The translations under genes were made by a program, and so were the position numbers. A stretch of DNA of 64,000 bases from an uncultured Paracoccaceae bacterium (GTDB lineage: Bacteria > Pseudomonadota > Alphaproteobacteria > Rhodobacterales > Rhodobacteraceae), in assembly GCA_947501555.1 (NCBI GenBank), contig CANMWG010000001.1:2046001-2110000 (forward strand), in the 5' to 3' direction. This document shows positions 43,796 through 52,928 of this stretch, piece after piece. The notes beneath the pieces were generated by a model that saw nothing but the letters and a program-made list of their open reading frames with translations, did no database searches and had not been told where the DNA came from. Numbering within the stretch: the first letter of the stretch is position 1; every line of letters starts with the position of its first letter.

Positions 43796-46123
43796 ATGCC
43801 CGTCCAACCTCAAATCGTCCTAGATGAACCCAACACAGGACGCTTGACGATCCAATATGGTCCGGACAAGGGCACAACACTTACCGAAAATCCGCCACGT
43901 TTCAGCTGGTTGCCCGTCATTGAGGATGAGGCACGCTATACGCTGCGCATTTCGACGGACCCGACCTACCCCGCCAAGTCGACCACAACTTTTACGGACA
44001 TTCCGCTCAATTTCTTCACACCCGACACTACTCTGACCGCTGGTGAGTACCACTGGTCTTATGCCGTGTGTGACCCCGCCACCGGAAAACCCACCAGCAA
44101 TTGGAGCCAGGACCGCACCTTCATACTCACCGAAGGTCTTCCAGAAACGGCCCTTGCTGGGCGCAAAGCGCGGCTGCAAGACGCCACGCGCGCGCACCCC
44201 CGGCTCTGGCTCACACCAGACCGGCTGGCCGACTTCAAAAAAGAAGTCGCCAGGAGTCCTGACCACTGCACGTGGTCCACGTTCTTTGAAAAATCCGTCC
44301 TGCCATGGATGGACCGAGACGTGATGAAAGAGCCTGCAGGTTACCCAAACCATAAGCGCGTCGCGAAAGTCTGGCGGCAAACCTACATCGACTGTCAGGA
44401 ACTGCTCTATGCGATCCGGCATCTGGCCATCGGCGGTCAGGTCACCGAAGACGCCGCGATGCTGGCGCGTGCCAAAGAATGGCTGCTCAGCGCCGCTGCT
44501 TGGAACCCAACCGGGACTACATCGCGCAGCTACACGGATGAATGGGCGTTCCGGGTGAACGTAGCCCTCGCCTGGGGCTATGACTGGCTGCACGACCAAC
44601 TGACTGAGGAAGAACGTGATGTCGTCCGCGCTGCCCTGCTGGCACGGACACGCGAAACCGCAGATCACCTGATCAAACACGCCAATATCCACCTCTTCCC
44701 CTTCGACAGCCACGCTGTGCGAGCGGTATCTGCTGTTCTGATCCCTGCGGCTATCGCGCTGCTGGATGACGCGGAAGAGGCTGAAGACTGGCTGCACTAT
44801 TCCATCGAATTCCTCTTCACCGTCTATTCCCCTTGGGGTGATGCAGATGGTGGCTGGGCCGAAGGCCCGCACTATTGGATGACCGGCATGGCCTATCTGA
44901 TCGACGCTGCGAACCTGTTGAAGGGTTACACTGGCATCAACCTGTATGACCGGCCCTTTTTCCAAAACACCGGGGACTTCCCGCTGTATACAAAATCCCC
45001 CGACACGCGGCGCGCGACCTTTGGCGATGACAGCACCATGGGTGATCTTCCTTCCGTAAAGATCGGGTACAACTTGCGTCAATACGCAGGGGTGACCGGA
45101 AACGGGGCGTACCAATGGTACTTTGAGGAAATCAAACGGACAAATCCCGGCACCGAAATGGCGTTCTATAACTGGGGTTGGTGGGACTTCAACTTTGATG
45201 AACTAGCCTACCAAACAGACTTCCCCATTGTCGAAGCCGTACCGCCATCGGATGACGACCAGTTGCGCTGGTTTAAGGGCATCGGCTGGACAGCCATCCA
45301 GCACCGGATGCAGGACCCCGACAACCACATCCAATTCGTGATGAAATCCTCGCCCTACGGATCGATCAGCCACAGCCACGGAGACCAGAACGCATTCTGC
45401 CTTGCAGGCTTTGGCGAAGATTTGGCAATCCAGTCTGGGCATTATGTGGCGTTCAATTCGACCATGCACCAAAACTGGCGGCGCAAGACGGTGTCCAAGA
45501 ATGCGATCCTGATCAACGGTGAGGGGCAATATTCCGGCAAGGACAAAGTCCAAGCCATGGGTGCCACCGGCAAGATTAACGCAGCAGAAGACCGGGGCGA
45601 TCACATCTTCATCCAAGGGGATGCGACTGCGGCCTACCAGTCACTGACGCCCGAAGTCACATCGGTCCTGCGGGACGTGTATTTCGTGAACAACGAATAC
45701 TTCGTGATGGTCGACAGTATCGACGCCAGCGAAGCGGTTGAGATTGACTGGCTGCTGCACACCAACGCGCCCATGACATTAGGCGACACCACATTTCGCT
45801 ACTCGGGCGAACGTGCCGGGTTCTACGGGCAGTTCTTGTGGTCTGAAGCGGGCAATCCGACACTGTCGCAACACACCGGTTTCCCGGACGTTGACCCTAG
45901 CGAAATCGAAGGGCTGCCTGTCAGCACCTGCCTGCACGCAAAATTCCCGAAGGCAATCAGACACCGGATCGCGACGTTGTTGGTGCCCTACCCGCTGTCC
46001 GCACCGCGCCGGGTGTTCAGCTTCCTGGATGACCAGGGCTACGACTGCGATCTCTATTTCACCGATTCCAACGACCAGAGCTTTAAGGTCGTTGTCCCTA
46101 AAACATTCGACGTTGGCGCATAA
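43796..46123 (+). CDS. PL15 exo-oligoalginate lyase, cytoplasmic
   Basis: This 775-residue protein closely follows Agrobacterium Atu3025, an exotype alginate lyase of family PL15, from the N-terminal beta-sandwich (TENPPRFSWLP) through the alpha barrel (TDEWAFRVNVALAWGYDWL, GGWAEGPHYWMTGMAYL) to the C-terminal sheet (SHSHGDQNAF). Arg194, His306, Tyr360 and His526 align, with a constant offset of five, to Arg199, His311, Tyr365 and His531 of Atu3025 as I recall its active site. It has no signal peptide, so it acts on imported oligomers, releasing unsaturated monouronate that turns into DEH. A pronounced hairpin separates it from the binding-protein gene. Confidence 0.93.
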   Translation: MPVQPQIVLDEPNTGRLTIQYGPDKGTTLTENPPRFSWLPVIEDEARYTLRISTDPTYPAKSTTTFTDIPLNFFTPDTTLTAGEYHWSYAVCDPATGKPTSNWSQDRTFILTEGLPETALAGRKARLQDATRAHPRLWLTPDRLADFKKEVARSPDHCTWSTFFEKSVLPWMDRDVMKEPAGYPNHKRVAKVWRQTYIDCQELLYAIRHLAIGGQVTEDAAMLARAKEWLLSAAAWNPTGTTSRSYTDEWAFRVNVALAWGYDWLHDQLTEEERDVVRAALLARTRETADHLIKHANIHLFPFDSHAVRAVSAVLIPAAIALLDDAEEAEDWLHYSIEFLFTVYSPWGDADGGWAEGPHYWMTGMAYLIDAANLLKGYTGINLYDRPFFQNTGDFPLYTKSPDTRRATFGDDSTMGDLPSVKIGYNLRQYAGVTGNGAYQWYFEEIKRTNPGTEMAFYNWGWWDFNFDELAYQTDFPIVEAVPPSDDDQLRWFKGIGWTAIQHRMQDPDNHIQFVMKSSPYGSISHSHGDQNAFCLAGFGEDLAIQSGHYVAFNSTMHQNWRRKTVSKNAILINGEGQYSGKDKVQAMGATGKINAAEDRGDHIFIQGDATAAYQSLTPEVTSVLRDVYFVNNEYFVMVDSIDASEAVEIDWLLHTNAPMTLGDTTFRYSGERAGFYGQFLWSEAGNPTLSQHTGFPDVDPSEIEGLPVSTCLHAKFPKAIRHRIATLLVPYPLSAPRRVFSFLDDQGYDCDLYFTDSNDQSFKVVVPKTFDVGA

Positions 46124-46152
46124 GGCGCCCACGCTCAAAGAAAGGACTACCT

Positions 46153-46896
46153 ATGAAACTTCAGGGCAAAACGGCCATCATTACCGGCGGTGGACGTGAT
46201 ATCGGCCGTGCGACGGCAGTCAAACTGGCTGCCGAAGGTGCAAATGTTGCGATCAACTACTTCGCAAGCAGCGCCGGTGCAGACGAAACTGTCGCAGAAA
46301 TCAAAGCCGCGGGTGGCAACGCATTTGCGCTGCAAGGCGACTTGAACACCCAAGAAGGCGTTGACGCGCTGGTCAATAAAACTGTCGAAGAATTCGGCAG
46401 CGTTGATGTGCTGGTGAACAACTCTGGCGGGCTGATCGCGCGCAAAACATTCGCCGAAATGTCGCTGGAGCACTGGAACAACGTCATGTCCCTGAACCTG
46501 ACAAGTACGTTCTTGATGATCAAAGCCGTCGGGCCACACATGGACACAGGCACAATCGTCAACCTTGCCAGCCAAGCTGCCCGTGACGGCGGTGGACCGG
46601 GGTCTGTTGCTTATGCTGCGTCCAAAGGGGCTGTGATGACGATGACACGCGGGCTGGCCAAGGAATTGGGTCCGAAAGTGCGCGTCAACGCGCTTTGCCC
46701 GGGCATGATCGACACCGATTTCCACAACATCCACACGCCTGATGCGGGCCGTCGCGGCTTTGAAGCCGCAGCCCCCGTTAAACGGCAGGGTATACCGGAA
46801 GACGTCGCAAATCTTGTGCTGTTCTTGGCATGCGACGATTCAGCCTTCATCACAGGCACAAACGTAGACATCAACGGCGGGATGGTCTTTAGCTGA
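46153..46896 (+). CDS. SDR-family reductase, probable DEH reductase
   Basis: This 247-residue SDR has the cofactor loop TGGGRDIG at 11-18 and catalytic Ser140, Tyr154 and Lys158. GTNVDINGG near the end is the classical SDR C-terminus. It sits 29 bases after the PL15 lyase, in the position where alginate loci usually carry the reductase that converts DEH to 2-keto-3-deoxygluconate. Asp at position 16 in the cofactor loop, in place of the common Ile/Leu neighbourhood, is a feature I also recall in DEH reductases. Its preference for NADH or NADPH cannot be read safely. Confidence 0.8.
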   Translation: MKLQGKTAIITGGGRDIGRATAVKLAAEGANVAINYFASSAGADETVAEIKAAGGNAFALQGDLNTQEGVDALVNKTVEEFGSVDVLVNNSGGLIARKTFAEMSLEHWNNVMSLNLTSTFLMIKAVGPHMDTGTIVNLASQAARDGGGPGSVAYAASKGAVMTMTRGLAKELGPKVRVNALCPGMIDTDFHNIHTPDAGRRGFEAAAPVKRQGIPEDVANLVLFLACDDSAFITGTNVDINGGMVFS

Positions 46897-46929
46897 TCCC
46901 GATGACGGTCTAACACCAATGGGGTAGGC

Positions 46930-48786
46930 ATGGCGTCCTTGTTTGAAAAGATAACACGCGCCGGCCTACACCTTGTCGACCCATACGCCGAAGCAGCGAC
47001 GCTGCACACCCCGCCCAATCGCGTCTGGCCTTATATGCGCATGCATCTGCGGCCCCTGCGCTGGGTTCTGGGGCTTAGCCTGACAGCCACGATACTGACC
47101 GCCTCGATTGAGGTCTGGCTGATCAGCTACGCGGGCCAGCTGATCGATATGCTGGCCGAAACCCCCACCGACGCCATTTGGGACACCCACGGCATAGCGC
47201 TGGTTGGGGCGGCACTGATGGTGCTGGTCGTTCGGCCGTTGCTGCAACTGGCGCGGCATACGTTCAATGACATTGGCCTTGACTGCAACGTGGCCAATCT
47301 GGTGCGTTGGCGGGCGCATGGGCATTTGGCGGCGCAGTCAGTGGGTTGGTTCCAGAACGACCTGACCGGACGGACATCGATCCGGCTGATCGACATGGGC
47401 AATTATACCTCCAACGTCGTTTTCAATACGCTGAACACGGTGGCCTTCGGGCTGGTCTATATGGTCGGGATTGTGGTGCTGATGGCGGGAACCGATGCCC
47501 GTCTGGCCTTGCCGATCCTGATCTGGGTCATCGCCTATGCCGCGATCTTGCGCTGGATGATCCCGCGCTTGGTGTCCGCCCAAGAACGTTTCCAAGGCGC
47601 CAAGTCCGCCCTGATCGGCAAGGTCGTCGACAGCTTTTCCAACTTCGACACGCTCAAGCTTTTTGCGCGCCAGGATGCTATCGCCAGCGACCACCTGACC
47701 GCACTTGAGACGACGCGCGAAACTCTGTTCAAAGCCCGTCAGCTGAACGTTGTGATGCGCACAGCGATTGTCGGGCTTGAAGGCGTGATCATGGTCTGTT
47801 TCATCGGCTATGGCATCTGGCTCTGGTCATCAGGTGCTGCCAGCATCGGGGTTGTCAGCGCAGCCATTGCCCTGACCTTCCGGGTGACCACTTTGGCCGA
47901 GTGGGTGCTTGATGCGGTTTGGACAATTTTCCTGAGTATCGGCAGCATGCGCGAATCGCTCAAGACCTTGTCACAGCCCCTTGCGATCCCCCCGCAAGCA
48001 AACGCGCCCGCGCTGACCGTCAAGGGCGGGGCGATCACGCTGACAGACCTGACGCACCACTATGGGGCCGATAAAGGCGGGATCAACGGGGTGTCGCTGG
48101 ACATCGCGGCCGGGGAAAAGGTTGGGCTTGTTGGGCGCTCAGGCGCAGGAAAATCCACGCTGGTCAACCTGATCCTGCGGTTCTTTGAGGCCGAAAGTGG
48201 GACGATTGAGATCGACGGCCAAGACATTTGCGACGTCGACCAAGACAGCCTGCGCAGTGCCATCGGTATGGTCAGCCAACAGGCCGCACTTTTGAACCGC
48301 TCAGTCGGGGATAACATCGCCTTGGGTCGGACAGACATCGGACAAACCAAGATCGAGGCCGCAGCGCGTGAAGCCGCAGCCCATGACTTTATCACAGAGC
48401 TTACGGACCAAGCCGGGCGGACGGGCTATGCCGCGCATGTGGGTGAGCGTGGCGTGAAACTGTCGGGCGGACAACGGCAAAGGATCGCCTTGGCGCGGGT
48501 GATTTTGAAAGACGCCCCGATCCTGATCTTGGACGAAGCCACAAGCGCGCTCGACAGCGAAGTCGAGGCCGAAATTCAGGCAACGCTTGGTGGCGTGATG
48601 CAGGACAAGACCGTCATCGCCATTGCGCACCGGTTGTCGACCATCGCGCAGATGGACCGGATCATTGTGCTGGATGACGGACGGATTGTCGAACAGGGCA
48701 ATCACGCTGCCCTCCTTGCGCAGGGCGGCCTTTACGCCAGCTATTGGAAACACCAATCAGGTGGGTTTCTTGGGACCGAAGATTAA
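46930..48786 (+). CDS. ABC exporter half-transporter (membrane and ATPase domains fused)
   Basis: This 618-residue protein has six membrane helices (about residues 35-320) fused to a nucleotide-binding domain with Walker A GRSGAGKST at 402-410, signature LSGGQRQRIALARV and Walker B ILILDEATSALD. It is of the MsbA-like type I exporter class and would act as a homodimer. It follows the DEH reductase by 33 bases on the same strand and overlaps the convergent kduD end by four bases. An exporter is unexpected in an import-and-degrade locus, and its substrate is unknown. Confidence 0.9.
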   Translation: MASLFEKITRAGLHLVDPYAEAATLHTPPNRVWPYMRMHLRPLRWVLGLSLTATILTASIEVWLISYAGQLIDMLAETPTDAIWDTHGIALVGAALMVLVVRPLLQLARHTFNDIGLDCNVANLVRWRAHGHLAAQSVGWFQNDLTGRTSIRLIDMGNYTSNVVFNTLNTVAFGLVYMVGIVVLMAGTDARLALPILIWVIAYAAILRWMIPRLVSAQERFQGAKSALIGKVVDSFSNFDTLKLFARQDAIASDHLTALETTRETLFKARQLNVVMRTAIVGLEGVIMVCFIGYGIWLWSSGAASIGVVSAAIALTFRVTTLAEWVLDAVWTIFLSIGSMRESLKTLSQPLAIPPQANAPALTVKGGAITLTDLTHHYGADKGGINGVSLDIAAGEKVGLVGRSGAGKSTLVNLILRFFEAESGTIEIDGQDICDVDQDSLRSAIGMVSQQAALLNRSVGDNIALGRTDIGQTKIEAAAREAAAHDFITELTDQAGRTGYAAHVGERGVKLSGGQRQRIALARVILKDAPILILDEATSALDSEVEAEIQATLGGVMQDKTVIAIAHRLSTIAQMDRIIVLDDGRIVEQGNHAALLAQGGLYASYWKHQSGGFLGTED

Positions 48787-49508
48787 CGGGCCAGCCAGCC
48801 CCCATCCACATTCAGCACTGCGCCATGAATGTAATTCGCTGCAGGCGATGCCAAGAACACAGCCGTCTCGGCAATATCATCCGCCTTGCCCCAACGGCCT
48901 GCAGGAATACGGTCCAAAATGGCTTTGTTGCGGTCCACATCCGCGCGCAAAGCTTCGGTATTATTGGTCTCAATATACCCCGGCGCAATCGCGTTCACGT
49001 TGATACCTTTGGCGGCCCATTCATTGGCCATGATCTTGGTCAACCCGGCCACACCATGCTTTGAGGCGGTGTAGCTTGGCACACGGATACCACCCTGAAA
49101 CGACAAGAGTGACGCGATATTCACAACCTTGCCGCCGCCACGGGGCAGTGCAGCCTTGGCAAAGGCCTGACAGGTAAAGAAGACGGCCTTCAGATTGACG
49201 TCCATCACGGCATCCCAATCGGCCTCGGAAAAATCAACGCTATCGTCGCGGCGGATAATACCTGCATTGTTGACCAGAATATCCACCGGTCTGGATGCGA
49301 ACACGTCCCGCGCCGCCATCGGATCGGCAAAATCCAGCATCAGCGCCTCGGCGCTGTCAATCAGATCAACCGTTTCATCGCAAGACGACCGACCGGCGCA
49401 AATCACATGCGCACCCGCACGGCCCATGGCCATGGCGATGGCTTGACCGATGCCTGTGTTGGCACCGGTCACAAGTGCGGTTTGCCCTGTCAGCGAAAAC
49501 GGGTTCAC
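48783..49508 (-). CDS. kduD: 2-Dehydro-3-deoxy-D-gluconate 5-dehydrogenase
   Basis: This 241-residue SDR has TGANTGIG at 14-21 and catalytic Ser133, Tyr146 and Lys150, with the KduD-typical ASLLSFQGGIRVPSYTASKHGVAG and PGYIETNNTEALR. KduD reduces 2,5-diketo-3-deoxygluconate to KDG with NADH. It starts at a GTG that overlaps the kduI stop by four bases (GTGA), so the two are coupled. It is the last gene of the kdgF-kduI-kduD arm. Confidence 0.93.
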   Translation of the reverse strand: MNPFSLTGQTALVTGANTGIGQAIAMAMGRAGAHVICAGRSSCDETVDLIDSAEALMLDFADPMAARDVFASRPVDILVNNAGIIRRDDSVDFSEADWDAVMDVNLKAVFFTCQAFAKAALPRGGGKVVNIASLLSFQGGIRVPSYTASKHGVAGLTKIMANEWAAKGINVNAIAPGYIETNNTEALRADVDRNKAILDRIPAGRWGKADDIAETAVFLASPAANYIHGAVLNVDGGWLAR

Positions 49509-50332
49509 CGCAATTCATCCATGCCGACCATATCCATGTCGGTAAAGTCCACGTTGTCACCGGCCATCGCCCAGCAGAACGTATAGGCGGCAGTCCCCGC
49601 ACCGCAATGGATTGACCAAGGGGGGGAGATCACCGCCTCTTCATTGGCCATTACCAGATGACGGGTCTCTTCCGGCTTGCCCATGAAATGGAACACGCGG
49701 CTGTCGTCAGGCACATCAAAATACAAATAGGCTTCCATCCGCCGATCATGCAGATGCGCGGGCATCGTATTCCAAAGACTACCCGGCTGGAACTGCGTGT
49801 AGCCCATCAAAAGCTGACAGGTATCGCAGACCTCAGGATGCAGGAACTGGATGATCACGCGCTCATTGGCCGTCTCGCGGCTGCCCATTTCAACCCGGCG
49901 GGCATCGGACAGTTTGATCAGCTTGGTCGGACACGCACGGTGTGCAGGCGATGAGGTGATATAATAGCGACCCGCACCCGAGAACGTCACCGCACCAGCG
50001 CCCATGCCAATATACAGCATTTCGCCGTTCTCAATCGTGTGGGTCTCACCCCCAACGGTCACGGTACCCGTCTCACCGATATTCAAAGCAGCCATCTCGC
50101 GGCGGTCCAAGAAACTGGCAGTGCCCGTTTCGGCCACGTGATCCAATGTCAGATCAGCGCCAGCAGGCACGGCAGAGCCAAGAACAAAGCGGTCATAATG
50201 GGTGTAGACCAGATTGATCTCGCCTTCTGCAAACAGGCCGTCCTTGTGGAAATGATCCCGCAACCCTTGTGTATCAAGGGATTTTGCAGTTGTCGGATCG
50301 ATCGCGTAGCGCGTTTCTGTCTTCAGCGTCAT
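49505..50332 (-). CDS. kduI: 5-Keto-4-deoxyuronate isomerase
   Basis: This 275-residue cupin-fold enzyme shows the KduI features PAHLHDRRMEAYLYF with two zinc-binding His and a Glu, and PPWSIHCGAGT with the fourth ligand. It isomerises 5-keto-4-deoxyuronate (DEH) to 2,5-diketo-3-deoxygluconate. AAAGGA lies about ten bases before the ATG. It is 15 bases downstream of kdgF and overlaps kduD. Confidence 0.95.
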   Translation of the reverse strand: MTLKTETRYAIDPTTAKSLDTQGLRDHFHKDGLFAEGEINLVYTHYDRFVLGSAVPAGADLTLDHVAETGTASFLDRREMAALNIGETGTVTVGGETHTIENGEMLYIGMGAGAVTFSGAGRYYITSSPAHRACPTKLIKLSDARRVEMGSRETANERVIIQFLHPEVCDTCQLLMGYTQFQPGSLWNTMPAHLHDRRMEAYLYFDVPDDSRVFHFMGKPEETRHLVMANEEAVISPPWSIHCGAGTAAYTFCWAMAGDNVDFTDMDMVGMDELR

Positions 50333-50347
50333 AGGCTGGGGTTCCTT

Positions 50348-50659
50348 TCAAAGGAAATCGTCGCGGCGGGGGGTAAAGCAGTCAACCAGACGGCCCGGTT
50401 CAAGACAAACGCAACCATGCACGGCGTTTGATGGAATAACAAAACTATCACCGGGGCCAACTTCGGTGACATCATCGCCGACGGTAAAGCGGAAACGACC
50501 GCTTTCCACAAAGGTGGATTGCACATGCGGATGATTGTGCAACGCACCCTCGGCACCTTCGGCTGCAAAGTTAAAGGCGACAAGCATCAGATCGGGGTGG
50601 TCTGCCAAGACCTGACGGGTTACGTTTTCGCCTGTGCTGACTACTGGAAATTCGGTCAT
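50348..50659 (-). CDS. kdgF: KdgF-type cupin for unsaturated uronate ring opening
   Basis: This 103-residue single cupin has the metal motif HNHPHVQSTFVESGRF and the second motif IPSNAVHGC. KdgF-type proteins speed conversion of 4,5-unsaturated monouronates to the linear ketonized form before KduI acts. I chose ATG 50659, about nine bases after AAGGA, rather than longer in-frame starts at 50686 and 50737. Its place directly ahead of kduI supports the role. Without that context the short cupin would be ambiguous. Confidence 0.85.
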   Translation of the reverse strand: MTEFPVVSTGENVTRQVLADHPDLMLVAFNFAAEGAEGALHNHPHVQSTFVESGRFRFTVGDDVTEVGPGDSFVIPSNAVHGCVCLEPGRLVDCFTPRRDDFL

Positions 50660-50769
50660 GTTGGGGGTTCCTTCTAACGTCGTCATCTGCGCCATCTGCG
50701 GAGCCCTGACGATGGGTGATTTGGCCGCATCCGTCAACTTTTTTAAGGGAGTTTCAGGGGACTTTCAAT

Positions 50770-50793
50770 AACTGGTATGATAGTATACCAGTT
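50770..50793. promoter_or_regulatory. Operator palindrome between kdgF and kdgK
   Basis: AACTGGTAT at 50770-50778 and ATACCAGTT at 50785-50793 are perfect inverted repeats separated by six bases. They contain the TGGTAT and ATACCA half-sites of the site at 39025. The position between two divergent uronate arms and 27 bases before kdgK fits repression by the GntR/FCD protein. Confidence 0.75.
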
Positions 50794-50819
50794 CGCAAAA
50801 AAGGGAAGTCTGTTTCACC

Positions 50820-51761
50820 ATGTCGCTCTTCGCATCCACACCCAATTCAGAACACCGAACTCGGTTTGTCTCTATCGGTGAATGTATGGTCGAAATGGCC
50901 ACGACTGATAAGCCGGGTCAGTATAAAATGGGCTTCGCCGGGGATACGTTCAACACGGTTTGGTATGTCAAAACACTGGCCCCCGAATGGGAAACGCAGT
51001 TTGTCAGCAGGGTTGGGTCGGACGATGTTTCTACCCAAATGCTTGTGATGATGTCTGACGCGGGGATCAACACGGATCATGTGTTGCGCAGCGCGGATCG
51101 GTCTGCGGGGCTCTACATGATCAGCGTGAAAGATGGAGAACGCAGCTTTTCATATTGGCGAGACAGATCCGCCGCGCGGCAATTAGCCGATGATGAAGAC
51201 GCTTTGGCAGCGGCCACAGAAGATGCCGATGTGGTCTATTTTTCCGGGATCACAATGGCCATCCTAGATGCGGCGGGCCGGGCAAGACTGCTGGGAACGG
51301 CGCAAAAGGCCCGCGTTGCCGGAAAAACAGTGGTCTTTGACAGCAACCTACGGCCCCGGCTGTGGGCCAGTCCTGATGAGATGACGCAGACGGTCATGCA
51401 GGCCGCCGCCGTTAGCGACATCGTACTTCCTTCATACGACGACGAAGCCGCGCATTTTGGTGATACCGATATCATCGCCACGCGCGACAGATATCTGAAC
51501 GCAGGGGCTTCCATTGTTGTCGTCAAAGATGGCGCCGGCGAAATCCATTACAGCAAAGACGGGCAAACTGGTTGTGTCAAACCACCTGTTGCGACGCAAA
51601 TCGTCGATACTACCTCTGCCGGGGACAGCTTTAACGCGGGGTTCCTCGTCGGTCTCGCACAATCAGGTTCCATGCAAGACGCCATTCGGCTTGCGGCAGA
51701 GGTCGCAGGACAGGTCATTGGCCAAAAAGGCGCCCTCGTCCCGCTGTCCGTTCAATCATAA
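50820..51761 (+). CDS. kdgK: 2-Keto-3-deoxygluconate kinase
   Basis: This 313-residue ribokinase-fold enzyme begins FVSIGECMVEM and has the PfkB signature DTTSAGDSFNAGF with catalytic Asp269. The GGPRLW-like NLRPRLW and AGDTFNT segments fit KDG kinases. It phosphorylates KDG to KDPG with ATP. It lies divergent from kdgF across the 160-base region with the operator, and 18 bases before uxuA. Confidence 0.93.
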   Translation: MSLFASTPNSEHRTRFVSIGECMVEMATTDKPGQYKMGFAGDTFNTVWYVKTLAPEWETQFVSRVGSDDVSTQMLVMMSDAGINTDHVLRSADRSAGLYMISVKDGERSFSYWRDRSAARQLADDEDALAAATEDADVVYFSGITMAILDAAGRARLLGTAQKARVAGKTVVFDSNLRPRLWASPDEMTQTVMQAAAVSDIVLPSYDDEAAHFGDTDIIATRDRYLNAGASIVVVKDGAGEIHYSKDGQTGCVKPPVATQIVDTTSAGDSFNAGFLVGLAQSGSMQDAIRLAAEVAGQVIGQKGALVPLSVQS

Positions 51762-51779
51762 AGCTACAAAGGTCCAATC

Positions 51780-52928
51780 ATGAGAGAAACATGGCGCTGG
51801 TTCGGGCCGCAAGATGCGATCACCCTACCCCAAATCGCACAGACCGGAGCCGCCGGGATCGTCACCGCCCTGCACGAAATCCCCTACGGCGAAGTCTGGA
51901 CATCGGGAGCAATCGCAACGCGCCATGACATGATCAAAGCTGCGGGGTTCACGTGGGACGTCGTCGAAAGCTTGCCGATCCATGAGGCGATCAAAAAGGG
52001 TGAGGGCGACCTGACCCCACTGTTCGAAAACTACAGGCAATCCATGGCCAATCTGGCCGCCGAAGGGATCACAACGATCTGCTATAATTTCATGCCCGTG
52101 CTGGATTGGACACGCACGGACCTTAACGCACCTTTGGCACGCGGCGGCACCTGCCTGAGGTTCTCAGCCCCCCGCATGGCGGCTTTTGACATCCACATGC
52201 TTGGGCGAGAAGCGGCAAATGACGATTACGATGCGGAAACTCTGCAGGCTGCAACCGAATGGTTTGAGGCCAGCACCGAAGACACACGCAACGAACTGCT
52301 GAACGCCATCATGGCCGGACTGCCTGGGGCATTCGATCGTTACAGTATCCCAGAACTGCAAAAAGTACTGGCCAGCTACGCCGGGATCAGCCGCGATGAC
52401 CTGCGCCAAAACTACAAGCGGTTCCTGAACGAAGTGATCCCAACCGCGCAAGAACTGGGCATGAAGCTCTGCGTCCATCCCGACGATCCGCCGCGCGATA
52501 TCCTGGGACTGCCCCGGATCGTGTCTAACGGGGACGACATCGATTGGATCATGCAGGCCTTTGACGCGCCTGAAAACGGGCTGACGCTCTGCTCTGGATC
52601 GCTTGGAGCAAACCCGGCCAATGACGTGCCCGAAATCGCGCGGTCCTTCGGTGAACGGATCCATTTCGCGCATCTACGCAATGTCCGCAAAGACCCCGAC
52701 GGGTCCTTCGAAGAGGCGGCCCACTTGACAGGCGACACCGACATGGTGGCGGTGATCGACGAACTGCTTGAGGCAGAAAGTAAGATGGGCACCACCATTC
52801 CCTTCCGGCCCGACCATGGGCACGATCTGCTGAACGACGCGGACCTTGGCACGCAAGCGGGCTACCCGCTGATCGGGCGGCTGCGGGGCTTGGCCGAAAT
52901 CCGGGGCGTGATCACGGCACTGACCTGA
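51780..52928 (+). CDS. uxuA: Mannonate dehydratase
   Basis: This 382-residue protein has the UxuA features MRETWRWFGPQD, GVTTVCYNFMP-like GITTICYNFMPVLDWTRTD, LCVHPDDPP and FRPDHGHDLL. It dehydrates D-mannonate to KDG, which kdgK upstream then phosphorylates. AAAGG precedes the ATG. Alginate contains mannuronate, so saturated reducing-end residues left by exolytic cleavage could enter here after reduction; the reductase (UxuB) is not in the window. Confidence 0.95.
   Translation: MRETWRWFGPQDAITLPQIAQTGAAGIVTALHEIPYGEVWTSGAIATRHDMIKAAGFTWDVVESLPIHEAIKKGEGDLTPLFENYRQSMANLAAEGITTICYNFMPVLDWTRTDLNAPLARGGTCLRFSAPRMAAFDIHMLGREAANDDYDAETLQAATEWFEASTEDTRNELLNAIMAGLPGAFDRYSIPELQKVLASYAGISRDDLRQNYKRFLNEVIPTAQELGMKLCVHPDDPPRDILGLPRIVSNGDDIDWIMQAFDAPENGLTLCSGSLGANPANDVPEIARSFGERIHFAHLRNVRKDPDGSFEEAAHLTGDTDMVAVIDELLEAESKMGTTIPFRPDHGHDLLNDADLGTQAGYPLIGRLRGLAEIRGVITALT

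Noticed and set aside
43820..45115. Long minus-strand reading frame of 431 codons
   Set aside because: It is the antisense shadow of the PL15 lyase gene, which keeps all four aligned active-site residues.
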